64,000 nucleotides of DNA from Streptomyces dengpaensis (lineage in GTDB: Bacteria; Actinomycetota; Actinomycetes; Streptomycetales; Streptomycetaceae). Shown piece after piece: positions 1 through 11,971 of the stretch (within the stretch, counting starts at the first letter, position 1; every line of letters begins with the position of its first letter). The notes below the pieces were generated by a model. The model made no database searches. It saw nothing but the letters and a program-made list of their open reading frames with translations, and was not told the DNA's origin. Position numbers and translations under genes: made by a program. Where the stretch lies: contig NZ_CP026652.1 in the NCBI RefSeq assembly GCF_002946835.1, positions 8,060,001 through 8,124,000 on the forward strand, in the 5' to 3' direction.

Positions 1-2446
1 CGGCCGCACGGGACAAGGAAGGGCCGCCCCGCCTGCCGGGCGGGCTGCTCGCGCGCGACAGGGTCGCCCGGAGGGTTTCGACGCCCTCGTCGATGTCGGT
101 GCCGGGGCGCTCGACCAGGCCGTCCGTGTACAGGGCCAGGACGGCGTCGGGTTCCAGGAGCAGGTCCGTCACGGGGTACCGCGCGTCCCGGTCCACGCCG
201 AGCACCACCCCGCCGGGCAGGTCCAGCACCTCGGTGCGGCCGTCGGGATGGCGCAGCAGTGGCTGCGGATGCCCGGCCCGCGCGGCGCGGACGACGCCGG
301 TGACCGGGTCCAGGCGGACATAGCAGCAACTGGCGAACTGACCCGGATCGAGGTCGATGAGCAGCCGGTTGGTGCCGTTCATCACCTCGTCCGGGGAATG
401 GTCGCCGTGCGCGAACGCCCGTACCGCGCTGCGCAGTTGACCCATGGTGGCAGCCGCCTGCACGCCGTGCCCCTGCACATCGCCGATGACCAGCGCGAGC
501 CCGTCGCCGGCCTCGACGACGTCGTACCAGTCGCCGCCCACGTCCATACCGAGCGTGCCGGGCAGATACCGGCCGGTCGTCCGCACCAGGGGATGCGCCG
601 ACAGGCGGTGCGGCAGCAGGGCCTCCTGGAGCCCACGGGCGAGGGCCGCCTCGTTGTCGTAGCGCCGCGCCCGCTCCAGGGCCTGCGCGATCAGTCCGGC
701 GAGCGCCGTCAGGACCGTACGGTCCTCGGTGCTGAAGCCGCGGGGCCGGTCGAAGCCGAGGGTGCAGGAGCCGACGGGCCGCCCCGAGGCGATCAGCGGC
801 AGGTACGCCCGGGCCCCGTGACTGGCGTCCAGCGCCATGCCCGGATAGGCGGCCTCCAGCCGCTCCATCGACTCGAAGAAGAGCGGGCGCCCACTGGTGA
901 GTGCCTCGACCCCGGGCAGCTTGGCATCCAGCCCCGCCCCGTCGAACTGGGCGAGGAATCCCTGCGGGAAGCCGGTCTCCCAGGCGAGGTACAGGCGCCG
1001 GTCCTGGACCAGATAGATGGCCAGGCGGCGTCCGCCGAACGCGGGCAGCAGCTCCCGCATCACCATCTCGGACACCTGGCGGGCCGTCACGGCCTCGGTC
1101 AGCGCGATGGCGAGGGCGATGGGCCGGTACAGCGGCGCGGTCGTCACGGCGTCGGTCCCGGGTGCGTCCGCATCGGGCTGTTCGGCCGCCACCGATCTCG
1201 TGTCGAACGGAGTGGCGACCGTGGTGTCCGCGACCCGCCCCACCGGCACGATCTTGCACGTCAGGCTGTCGGGGCCGGGGTAGACCGACAAGGTCAGACT
1301 GGCGCCTTCGGTGCTCCCGGAAGTCGCCTCGCGGCCGTCTCCGCGCGGGCGTGTGACCTGGAAGTGCACCGGATCCGGTGACAGCAGCGCGCCGCGCAGA
1401 TGATCCTCGTACGCCGGCCGGTCCAGCCAGGGCACCGCCTGCAACAGTGGCCGCCCCAGCAGCTCTGTCCGGGCCAGGCCGAGCAGTTCGGCGGCGCGCG
1501 GGTTGGCGTAGGTGATCAGTCCGAGCCGGTCGAGCGCGAAGACGCCCTCCGGCAGCAGATCGGCAGCTCCGTCCGCGGCCGTGCCCGGGCCTGGATCGAC
1601 GACCACGCCGCTGACCCGGTAGGGCGGGGCGGGCGCCGCACCCGAAGTCCACAGCTCCAGCAGACGCAGTCCGCCGTCCGCGGTGCGCACCGGCAGCGGG
1701 TGGGGCGGTGGACGCCCGGCGGCCGTCTCGCGCAGCGCGGCCAGCAGCAGGCGCGGATTCTCGTGGTTCACCGCGTAGGCGAGTGCCTCCGGCGTTCCGG
1801 CGAAGCCCTCGCCGCTGGTGCCGAGCAGGGTCCACAAGGCGTCGTCCGCGGTGACCGTGCCGTCGGCAGGATCCCAGGTGAACCCCCCGACAGCCCGTGA
1901 CGAAGGACAGGCGACCGGTGGCCGCCTGCAGAGCGGCTCCCCGTCCCAGAAGACGCCCGTCCCGGCCTTCTCCAGCGCCGCCAGAGCGGCACCCAGTTCA
2001 TCCGCCACCGTGGTCATCCGGTCACGGTCCGGCAGCACCTCGGTGGCGTCCGAGGCCGACGGCCGCAGGACTGTCAGGACGCCGAAGGGGATCGAGGCGC
2101 CCACGACCGGGACGTACAGCGAACCGAACGGGAAGGGCAGCCCCGCGGCCAGTTGCGGATAGCGGCGCATCGTCTCGGTGGCGTCGGCGAGCAGCACCTC
2201 CACGCCGCTGCGATGGACATCGGCGACGGGAAGCGGCCGGTCCATGTACATGTGCCACCAAGGCCGGAACAACTGGCCGGGCAGCCCCGCGAGCACGGCC
2301 AGTCTCAGCAGCCCGGGGGTGCTCGAGCGCAGATAGACGCCCCCCGCGAAGCCGCGGGCCGCCCGGATCGCGTCCGTCACGGCCCCGCTGAGCAGGGTGG
2401 CCAGGCTTGCCGTCGCCTGGTCCTCAAGCCCGGCGCTCCCAGTCAT
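1..2446 (-). CDS. SpoIIE-family PP2C phosphatase with GAF and PAS sensors, 3' end outside window
   Basis: Only the first 815 codons are visible and the frame is still open at the left edge. The start is ATG at 2446 with GGAAG about 7 nt upstream. Reading along the protein, an N-terminal GAF-like region (about 1-150) is followed by PAS-like segments (about 170-370), a second GAF domain (about 430-570) and the PP2C/SpoIIE phosphatase domain from about residue 600. Its signatures are LQEALLPHRL, VGGDWYDVV, GDVQGHGVQAAATMG, AGHPQP and LYTDGLVERPG. Such proteins dephosphorylate anti-anti-sigma factors in partner-switching cascades. No transmembrane segment is seen, so it is probably cytosolic. The PP2C domain is nearly finished where the window ends; whether an RsbW-like ATPase domain follows cannot be told. 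Confidence 0.93.
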   Translation of the reverse strand, partial: MTGSAGLEDQATASLATLLSGAVTDAIRAARGFAGGVYLRSSTPGLLRLAVLAGLPGQLFRPWWHMYMDRPLPVADVHRSGVEVLLADATETMRRYPQLAAGLPFPFGSLYVPVVGASIPFGVLTVLRPSASDATEVLPDRDRMTTVADELGAALAALEKAGTGVFWDGEPLCRRPPVACPSSRAVGGFTWDPADGTVTADDALWTLLGTSGEGFAGTPEALAYAVNHENPRLLLAALRETAAGRPPPHPLPVRTADGGLRLLELWTSGAAPAPPYRVSGVVVDPGPGTAADGAADLLPEGVFALDRLGLITYANPRAAELLGLARTELLGRPLLQAVPWLDRPAYEDHLRGALLSPDPVHFQVTRPRGDGREATSGSTEGASLTLSVYPGPDSLTCKIVPVGRVADTTVATPFDTRSVAAEQPDADAPGTDAVTTAPLYRPIALAIALTEAVTARQVSEMVMRELLPAFGGRRLAIYLVQDRRLYLAWETGFPQGFLAQFDGAGLDAKLPGVEALTSGRPLFFESMERLEAAYPGMALDASHGARAYLPLIASGRPVGSCTLGFDRPRGFSTEDRTVLTALAGLIAQALERARRYDNEAALARGLQEALLPHRLSAHPLVRTTGRYLPGTLGMDVGGDWYDVVEAGDGLALVIGDVQGHGVQAAATMGQLRSAVRAFAHGDHSPDEVMNGTNRLLIDLDPGQFASCCYVRLDPVTGVVRAARAGHPQPLLRHPDGRTEVLDLPGGVVLGVDRDARYPVTDLLLEPDAVLALYTDGLVERPGTDIDEGVETLRATLSRASSPPGRRGGPSLSRAA

Positions 2447-2565
2447 CGGTTTGCTTCCGTCCGCCCGCCGCCAGGGGGGTATCACAGCAAGAATGCGCCT
2501 CGCGGGCCCCTGACCGCACCTCGACGCCTCCGGAGCACGGGCGCGTGCCGCCGGGAATGACCTGG

Positions 2566-2601
2566 ATTCCGGGCGGAACGCACCGAACTCGCGCCCGGAA
2601 T
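2566..2601. promoter_or_regulatory. 10-bp inverted repeat upstream of the DUF6479 gene
   Basis: ATTCCGGGCG at 2566-2575 and its exact complement CGCCCGGAAT at 2592-2601 are separated by 16 bases. The pair lies about 80-115 bp upstream of the DUF6479 start, in the divergent region shared with the left-edge phosphatase gene. It could be an operator or simply a hairpin; no regulator is assigned. Confidence 0.35.
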
Positions 2602-2679
2602 GATCCGGAATACAATTGAGTCGCCGTCGTTGACGGAGTTCCACGCAGTTTTCCCCTGGAATTGGGGGTACGCGAGCAA

Positions 2680-3048
2680 ATGATCATGGCGAGCTTTGAA
2701 CTCATCGCGGCGAGCGAGACCGTGAACGCCATCGGTGCCTTCGTCGGTGGTCTCTTCATCGCCGGCGCGCTGGTCTGGGCCGTCCGGCTGGGCATCAGCG
2801 TGCGGAGCAAGGAACTGCCCCCGCCCCGCCCCGAAGAGCAGCCCAGGCTGCCCGACGGTGGAGCGGTGCACGAAGAGAGGGAGATACGGGAACCCGACGA
2901 GGTTCCGCGCGCCGCGGACGAGAGCGAGCGGCTGATGCCGTACAACATGCACGCGGCAGGGACCAAGCACGCTGCGGACCAGCATCGGAAGCGCTGGGTT
3001 CCGGGATCCAGCGGGTCCTTCGGCGGCGGTGGACCCGGCAAGACCTAG
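2680..3048 (+). CDS. DUF6479-like small membrane protein
   Basis: A 122-residue protein with one hydrophobic helix near the N-terminus (about residues 15-35, VNAIGAFVGGLFIAGALVWA) and a charged, proline-rich tail. The tail ends in RKRWVPGSSGSFGGGGPGKT; this arginine-tryptophan / PGSSGSFG ending is what I associate with the Streptomyces DUF6479 family. The function of the family is unknown. An upstream TTG (2662) stays in frame, but GGGGG at 2664-2668 suits the ATG at 2680 or 2686. The gene converges on the DNA ligase and is closed by the 3061-3090 palindrome. Confidence 0.75.
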   Translation: MIMASFELIAASETVNAIGAFVGGLFIAGALVWAVRLGISVRSKELPPPRPEEQPRLPDGGAVHEEREIREPDEVPRAADESERLMPYNMHAAGTKHAADQHRKRWVPGSSGSFGGGGPGKT

Positions 3049-3060
3049 CGGGGTGGGCAG

Positions 3061-3090
3061 GACGTGACCGCCCGATCGGGCGGTCACGTC
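3061..3090. terminator. Perfect 30-bp palindrome, bidirectional terminator
   Basis: The 30 bases are exactly self-complementary (GACGTGACCGCCCGA and its reverse complement). The palindrome begins 13 bp after the stop of the DUF6479 gene and lies beyond the 3' end of the convergent ligase gene, which is where a shared terminator is expected. There is no U-tract, as usual in Streptomyces. Confidence 0.7.
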
Positions 3091-3102
3091 CGTACGCTCT
3101 GA

Positions 3103-3198
3103 GGAAGATCAGCCGCGGACTCCTACGGGAGATCAGCCGCGTACTCCTACGGAAGATTCGCCGCGGAGTCCTACGGGAGATCCGCCGCGGAGTCCTCG
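3103..3198. repeat. Four 24-bp tandem repeats spanning the ligase stop codon
   Basis: Four direct copies of a 24-bp unit lie at 3103-3126, 3127-3150, 3151-3174 and 3175-3198, with a few substitutions each. Read on the minus strand, the unit is a stop codon followed by codons for a peptide close to DSAADLP. The copy at the right end encodes the ligase C-terminus (EDSAADLP), the next supplies its TAG stop, and two more downstream copies repeat stop plus peptide in the same frame. Confidence 0.9.
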
Positions 3199-4136
3199 GG
3201 GGCCAGGTCCCGGCGCAGGCGCAGCCACGACGGCTGCCGCAGCAGTCCGGCCCGGGTACGGGTGCTGTACCGGACCTCGCCGACCAGCCGCGGAACGACC
3301 CAGCGCGCGCCTGACACCCGTGGGACGCTGTCGAACGGGCAGCGGTCGGTCGCCGCGGCTCCCAGCAGCCGGGCGAGTTCCGACCGCTCGGCCTCGCTCC
3401 AGCCCGTCCCCACGCTCCCGACATAGCGCAGCCGCCCCGCGTCGCGCTGTCCCACCAGTACCGCACCGGGCAGTCCTGACAGGCGCCCCTTGCCGGGGAC
3501 CCAGCCGCCGACGATGACATCCGCGGTGCGCACGTTGCGGATCTTGATCCAGGCGCGGGAGCGCACCCCGGGCTCGTAGACGGAGTCCAACCGCTTGCAG
3601 ACCAGCCCCTCCAGACCGCTTTCGCGCGTCGCCCGCAGGGCCAGCTCACCATGGCCGACGAGCGCGGAGGGCGTCGACCAGAAGGGCCCGGTGAGGGCGA
3701 GGCCTTCCAGCTCCCGCCGCCGTCGCGCGTAGCGCAGGCCCGTCAGATCGCCCCGCAAGTACATGACGTCGAACAGGACGAGATGCGCGGGAGCCTCCGC
3801 CGCGCGACGCGCCGCCCTGGCCGGCGACTGGGCCAGTCCCATGCGGGACTGCAGGAGCTGGAAGTCGCCCCGCCCCTGTTCGTCCAGGACCAGGACCTCG
3901 CCGTCCAGGATCGCGGGGGTCGCGCCGAGCGTGCCGCCCAGTGCACGGAGTTCGGGATACGCGGCGGTGATGTCCTCCCCCGAGCGGGCGCGCAGCAGCA
4001 CGCTTCCGTCTCCGGGGAGGTAGACCACGGCGCGCTGCCCGTCATGCTTCGTCTCGTACGCCCAGCGCATGTCCTGCCCGGCGGGCGGCAGGGTGCCGGG
4101 TGTGGCGAGCATGGGAGCGATCAGCGGCAGTCTCAC
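3171..4136 (-). CDS. ATP-dependent DNA ligase, stand-alone
   Basis: A 321-residue ligase using the GTG at 4136; the next in-frame ATG (4112) would remove the first eight residues. The adenylation domain has the nucleophile motif TKHDGQR (lysine at residue 30), followed by AILDGEVLVLD, LFDVMYLRG, LEGLVCKR and AWIKIR, which correspond to ligase motifs I to V. The C-terminal third is the OB-fold. There is no polymerase or nuclease domain, so it resembles the small LigC-type or LigD-core ligases rather than the NAD-dependent replicative enzyme. No Ku gene is in the window. It probably seals nicks during repair. The last codons lie inside a tandem repeat. The frame stays open upstream to 5135, but there it is only the antisense-like shadow of the neighbouring oxidoreductase gene. 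Confidence 0.9.
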   Translation of the reverse strand: MRLPLIAPMLATPGTLPPAGQDMRWAYETKHDGQRAVVYLPGDGSVLLRARSGEDITAAYPELRALGGTLGATPAILDGEVLVLDEQGRGDFQLLQSRMGLAQSPARAARRAAEAPAHLVLFDVMYLRGDLTGLRYARRRRELEGLALTGPFWSTPSALVGHGELALRATRESGLEGLVCKRLDSVYEPGVRSRAWIKIRNVRTADVIVGGWVPGKGRLSGLPGAVLVGQRDAGRLRYVGSVGTGWSEAERSELARLLGAAATDRCPFDSVPRVSGARWVVPRLVGEVRYSTRTRAGLLRQPSWLRLRRDLAPEDSAADLP

Positions 4137-4213
4137 AGCTGTGTTGTCGACACACCCCCAGGTGCCCACGCACCCCGGCCCGCCGTTTCGCCTGAACGGC
4201 GTCCCTTCCGGTT

Positions 4214-5107
4214 CTAGCTGTCCAACGCATGGGCCATGAGGGTCTGCAGATACAGCCCACGATGGGCATCGATCGCGCCGGACCGCCCCGTCCGTACGGC
4301 GGTGGCGAACTCCCGGCGCAGCACGGGCCAGAGTTCCTCGTGGTCGAGTGCCGAACTGTCGAACACGTGCTCCGGGTGCCGGCCGAACAGCTCGACCCGC
4401 ATCAAGCCCCGCTCGAGTTCGACCGCCCCCGACAGGGACGCCTGGCTGACGGCTCCGCTCTCGTGCTCGCAGGTGAGCTCGATCCAGCGGCGGACGTCCC
4501 CGGCACCGCGCACCCGGACGATCGGCCCCAGAGCCGCGTCCAGCAGGTCGAGGAGGTGCGGCCCGAGGTCCAGCAGAGCACCGTGTTCGAGGCGCCACGG
4601 GGTCGCGAAGTCGCCGCCCAGGAAGGCGCCGCTCAGGCAGCAGGACCGTGCGCCTACGGTGTCGAGACCCTGGGCGGCCTTCAAGAACTGCTGGGTGACC
4701 GGGTGGTAGCGGTTCGTCAGGACGAGCTGGGAGACGACGCCGGCGGTGTCGATGGCGCCCACGAGACGCCGCGCCGACGGCAGATCCAGCGCGATCGGCT
4801 TCTCCAGGAGCAGGGCCTTGCCCGCCTTCGCGGCCTGCGGCGCGAGCTGCGCCTGCACGGCGGGCGGAACCGCGAAGGCGACCGCCTCGCAGCCGTCGAG
4901 CAGTTCCTCGAAGGTCGCGGCGACGCCCGCACCGTAGGGGGCCGCCGTCGCACGGGCCGCCTCGGGGCGGCGTGCCCACACCGACGTCAGCCGCGTCTCG
5001 GGCCCGGCGGCGAGCACGCGCGCGTGCACGGCGCGTGCCCACGGCCCTGCACCGACGAGCCCGACCTCGACGGGTGCGTGGGGCCAGTTCTGCGAGGTTC
5101 CGGTCAC
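4214..5107 (-). CDS. Gfo/Idh/MocA-family NAD(P)-dependent oxidoreductase
   Basis: A 297-residue protein with an N-terminal Rossmann fold. The dinucleotide motif is GLVGAGPWA (16-24) and the family hallmark EKP lies at residues 102-104 (LEKPIALDLP). The C-terminal half shows the alpha/beta substrate domain, with GALLDLGPHLLDLLDAA matching the family pattern GxxxDxGxHxxD. Members oxidise or reduce sugars, inositols or related hydroxyl compounds; the substrate cannot be read from the sequence. It lies upstream of the ligase on the same strand, with 77 bp between them, so read-through is possible. Confidence 0.88.
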   Translation of the reverse strand: MTGTSQNWPHAPVEVGLVGAGPWARAVHARVLAAGPETRLTSVWARRPEAARATAAPYGAGVAATFEELLDGCEAVAFAVPPAVQAQLAPQAAKAGKALLLEKPIALDLPSARRLVGAIDTAGVVSQLVLTNRYHPVTQQFLKAAQGLDTVGARSCCLSGAFLGGDFATPWRLEHGALLDLGPHLLDLLDAALGPIVRVRGAGDVRRWIELTCEHESGAVSQASLSGAVELERGLMRVELFGRHPEHVFDSSALDHEELWPVLRREFATAVRTGRSGAIDAHRGLYLQTLMAHALDS

Positions 5108-5140
5108 GCGAAGTCTCCTCTCCGGATGGGCTCATTCTTA

Positions 5141-5244
5141 GCCCGTCCGGCGGTTGAGGACGAGCGCGTCAGCGCGACAAGCGGGGATCCGGGGGCGGCA
5201 GCCCGCCCCCATTACCGGACGGGTAGGGGCGGAGCGGGTGAAAA
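5141..5244. repeat. Streptomyces-type dispersed intergenic repeat
   Basis: This stretch begins GCCCGTCCGGCGGTTGAGGA and ends with a GGGTAGGGGCGGAGCGGG-type segment. It closely resembles an intergenic element I recognise from many Streptomyces genomes. It contains nested inverted repeats: CCCGTCCGG (5142-5150) pairs with CCGGACGGG (5215-5223), and GGGGGCGG pairs with CCGCCCCC inside. It may act as a terminator or processing hairpin. Confidence 0.65.
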
Positions 5245-5552
5245 CACTCCGAGGCAGGTACGTGTGCAGGGCCGCGGACGCACTGAGCCGGTGCAGGCTC
5301 CGCTGGTGGAGGTCCCGCGCGCGGCTGGTCAGCTCGCTGAGAACGCGATCGGGACTAGCGGCGGTGCGCAGCTCATTCAGGACCGACTCAATGGTCGTGA
5401 GCGGGTAGTTGCCTCGACGTGGAAGCGCGACGACGCCCGGCGACGGTTCGGTCATCAACGACTCGGACTACCGCGAGGTCGGCCAGTGGCGCGTTGCCGC
5501 GACTGCCGGGCCCTCAAATGCACTGAGTCAACCTATGACGGTGAGAGGTCCC
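5245..5552. other. Intergenic stretch without a convincing gene
   Basis: A minus-strand open frame starting at 5455 or 5458 runs through this stretch and into the dispersed repeat (to 5138). Its C-terminal third is repeat sequence and the rest (beginning MMTEPSPGVVALPRRG) matches nothing I recognise. It may be a gene remnant or chance. Nothing else is seen here. Confidence 0.4.
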
Positions 5553-6470
5553 TCAGCGACGGGCCGCCGCGATGAGGCGTCGCAGTGCGGCGTGGGCGGG
5601 TGGGCCCCAGGTGGGCTTGCCGCCAGGGCGGCCGCGGACACCGGCCTCTCCGATGAGGATGCCGCTGAGGGCGCGCAGCACTGCCCAGCCGCGGGCGCGG
5701 CGCAGGGTCGCGGCGTCCGGGATCGGTTGGTAGGCGTCATGGAAGCGGTCGGCGGCGCCGTCCGGCAGCAGCGCCCACGCGGCGGCGAGGTCGCAGGCCG
5801 GATCGCCCGCGCAGAGATCGCCGAAGTCGATCACGCCGCAGAAGGTGCCGTCCGTGGTGAGGATGTTGGCCGGGTGCAGGTCGCCGTGGAGCCACACTGC
5901 CGGGCCCGCCCAGCCGGGCGCGGTGGCGGCGTCTTCCCACACCGCGCGGACGGCTTCCGGCTCGGGGACCAGCCCCAGCTCGGTGGCCGAGACGAGTTGC
6001 TCGGCGAACTGCTCGGCGCGGTCGGCCGGCGCGCCGCCGCGGCCACGGCCGGCGGGTGCTTGGTCGGGAGCGGGTCGGTGAAGAGCCGTCAGGAAGGCGG
6101 CCAAGCCGTCGGCCGCATCTGCAGCGCGTGTGGCGGGGGCGCGGTCGGCGGGCATGCCCGGCACCCATGTGGTGACGATCCAGGGCCGCGGAAACCGCTC
6201 GGATGGCTCCCCGAGGCGCTGCGGGATGGGCACCGGCAAAGGAAGGTGCGGGGCGAGGGAGGGCAACCAGGCGTGCTCCTTGCGCAGCAGAGCGTCCGCA
6301 GACTGCGTCGCCCAGGGCAACCGGACGGCGAGGTCGTCGCCGAGCCGCCACAGCTGGTTGTCCCAGCCGTGCGCGCCGAGCCTCAAAGGGTGATCGGCCA
6401 GGTCGGGGTGCTGGTCGCGCAGCAGATCCCGGACCAATTCAGCGGTGATCTCGATGTCGGTGTGGGTCAT
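5553..6470 (-). CDS. APH-family small-molecule phosphotransferase
   Basis: A 305-residue protein of the aminoglycoside/choline phosphotransferase fold. The catalytic loop LHGDLHPANIL lies at about 194-204 and the metal-binding IDFGDLCAGDPACDLA at about 214-229. The start is the ATG at 6470; a TTG nine bases upstream is also in frame. The family phosphorylates antibiotics, homoserine, choline or sugars, and the substrate is not deducible. It lies 91 bp downstream of glgB on the same strand with no obvious terminator between, so it could be a late addition to the glucan operon. Confidence 0.85.
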   Translation of the reverse strand: MTHTDIEITAELVRDLLRDQHPDLADHPLRLGAHGWDNQLWRLGDDLAVRLPWATQSADALLRKEHAWLPSLAPHLPLPVPIPQRLGEPSERFPRPWIVTTWVPGMPADRAPATRAADAADGLAAFLTALHRPAPDQAPAGRGRGGAPADRAEQFAEQLVSATELGLVPEPEAVRAVWEDAATAPGWAGPAVWLHGDLHPANILTTDGTFCGVIDFGDLCAGDPACDLAAAWALLPDGAADRFHDAYQPIPDAATLRRARGWAVLRALSGILIGEAGVRGRPGGKPTWGPPAHAALRRLIAAARR

Positions 6471-6561
6471 GCCGAGCAACGGTAGTCAGGCGGCCACTCT
6501 TCCTGTCGAGCGCCTCCGGGGCGCCGCCGCGCTTCCACGCATGAGGAAGAAAATCACCTAC

Positions 6562-8775
<2,214 letters not shown>

Positions 8776-8779
8776 GGCT

Positions 8780-10198
8780 TCAGCCTCCTCGAGAGGGGTT
8801 GGGGGCGGGTGGGGTGAGGGTCCTTGAGCAGCGTTCGGCGAGACGTCCGACCGCGGCCATGGGCACGGGCAGCCAGTCGGGGCGGTGTCGCGCCTCGTAC
8901 AGCACCTCGTACACGGCCCTGTCCGTCTCGTACGCGCGCAGCAGCTCGGGTTCCTCGCGCGGGTCCCACTGCGCCTCGGCGGCATAGCCCGCGCAGTAGG
9001 CCTCGCGGCAGCGCTCCGCCCACTCGGGGCGCCAGGGGTGGCGGGAGCGGGCCGCATAGTCGAAGGAGCGCAGCATGCCGGCGACATCGCGTACGGGGGA
9101 CTGGAGGCGCCGGCGTTCGGCGAGCGGGCGGGCCGGTTCGCCCTCGAAGTCGATGACGGACCACTGCTGCCCGGCCCGCAGCACCTGGCCGAGGTGGAGA
9201 TCGCCGTGAATCCGCTGTGCGGGCCGTACCGCTGTGTCGAGGGCCGCGAGCGCGTCGAAGGCGGTCCTCAGCCCTGACGCGTACGGCCGGAGTTCGGGAA
9301 CGGCACGCGCTGCTGCGTCGAGACGCTCGCTCATCGCCGACGCAAGCCGCCTGTTCTGCGGCGGACTTGGTGCGTCGACGGGGAACGCCGCGGCCAGCGC
9401 CACATGTACCTCCGCGGTGGCCCGGCCCAGCTCGTACGCCTCGTCGGTGAACCCCCGCCCTGAGGAGAGGGATTCGAGTGCCAGCGTCCAGCCGTCCGCC
9501 GCCTCGCGCAGGAACGGCTGAAGAACGCCGAGTGTCGCTTCCTGTGGCCGCGAGGTCCGGAACCACGCAGCGGGAGCGGGTACGCGGGTGCAGCCCTGCC
9601 GGGCCAGTGCCCACGGCACCTCCAGGTCCGGGTTGATGCCGGGCTGGACGCGCCGGAAGATCTTCAGGATGAACGAATCCCCGTACACCAGCGAGGAGTT
9701 GGACTGCTCGGCGTCGAGCAGGCGCGGCGCGAGACCGGCGGGCACTGCCACGCGCTTGTCCCGCTCGAAGCGCAGCGGGCCCGTCGTGCCCGGTCGGCGC
9801 AGGCGCTCCAGGAGCAGTCGTGCCGCCCTGGGGTCGTGCAGGGCGTCGTACACGATCAGGTTGGTCAGCGGGCCCTTGCTCGCGCGGCCGATGGCGGCGT
9901 GGGTGAGACGCGGCGGCAGGGCGTCCCGTACACCGAGGAGCAGTTGGTAGCAGTCGTCGGGCGGGGGAGCGCCGGGGCCGCTGTGGGCCGGCGGGCCGGA
10001 GTGTTCGGTGCGGACCAGCAGATGCAGGCATCCCGGGTAGAGCTCGGTCGTCGACACCAGGCTGAGATCCGTGACGGGCCTGCCCTTGCCCGCGAACCAG
10101 CGCTGCCTCGGCAGCCAAGCGCGCAGCAGCTCGGCGAGCGAGGCCAGCAGCGGAGCGGAGCCGAGGCCGTTCGGACGGTGCAGCGCGGTCTTCGCCAT
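8780..10198 (-). CDS. Maltokinase (Pep2/Mak)
   Basis: A 472-residue kinase that makes maltose-1-phosphate from maltose and ATP, the donor for GlgE. The N-terminal part begins with a Streptomyces Pep2-like [16 protein letters not shown] segment; the C-terminal half has the APH-like catalytic loop [12 protein letters not shown] (near 329) and [11 protein letters not shown] (near 348). The start is ATG at 10198 behind GAAAGGAC; a longer frame reaching 10240 has no good ribosome site. It lies between treS and glgB in the same order as known Streptomyces pep/glg clusters. Confidence 0.94.
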   Translation of the reverse strand: MAKTALHRPNGLGSAPLLASLAELLRAWLPRQRWFAGKGRPVTDLSLVSTTELYPGCLHLLVRTEHSGPPAHSGPGAPPPDDCYQLLLGVRDALPPRLTHAAIGRASKGPLTNLIVYDALHDPRAARLLLERLRRPGTTGPLRFERDKRVAVPAGLAPRLLDAEQSNSSLVYGDSFILKIFRRVQPGINPDLEVPWALARQGCTRVPAPAAWFRTSRPQEATLGVLQPFLREAADGWTLALESLSSGRGFTDEAYELGRATAEVHVALAAAFPVDAPSPPQNRRLASAMSERLDAAARAVPELRPYASGLRTAFDALAALDTAVRPAQRIHGDLHLGQVLRAGQQWSVIDFEGEPARPLAERRRLQSPVRDVAGMLRSFDYAARSRHPWRPEWAERCREAYCAGYAAEAQWDPREEPELLRAYETDRAVYEVLYEARHRPDWLPVPMAAVGRLAERCSRTLTPPAPNPSRGG

Positions 10199-10249
10199 GG
10201 CGACACGTCCTTTCAGAGGCGGGCGGGCTGGGGAGCACACGACAAACGG

Positions 10250-11967
<1,718 letters not shown>

Positions 11968-11971
<4 letters not shown>

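Noticed and set aside
4137..5135. Upstream extension of the ligase reading frame to 654 codons
   Set aside because: The extra part overlaps the Gfo/Idh/MocA gene in another frame and is arginine-rich noise; ligase motifs begin right after GTG 4136.
5138..5458. Minus-strand 106-codon frame
   Set aside because: Its end is the dispersed Streptomyces intergenic repeat and the remainder matches no known protein.
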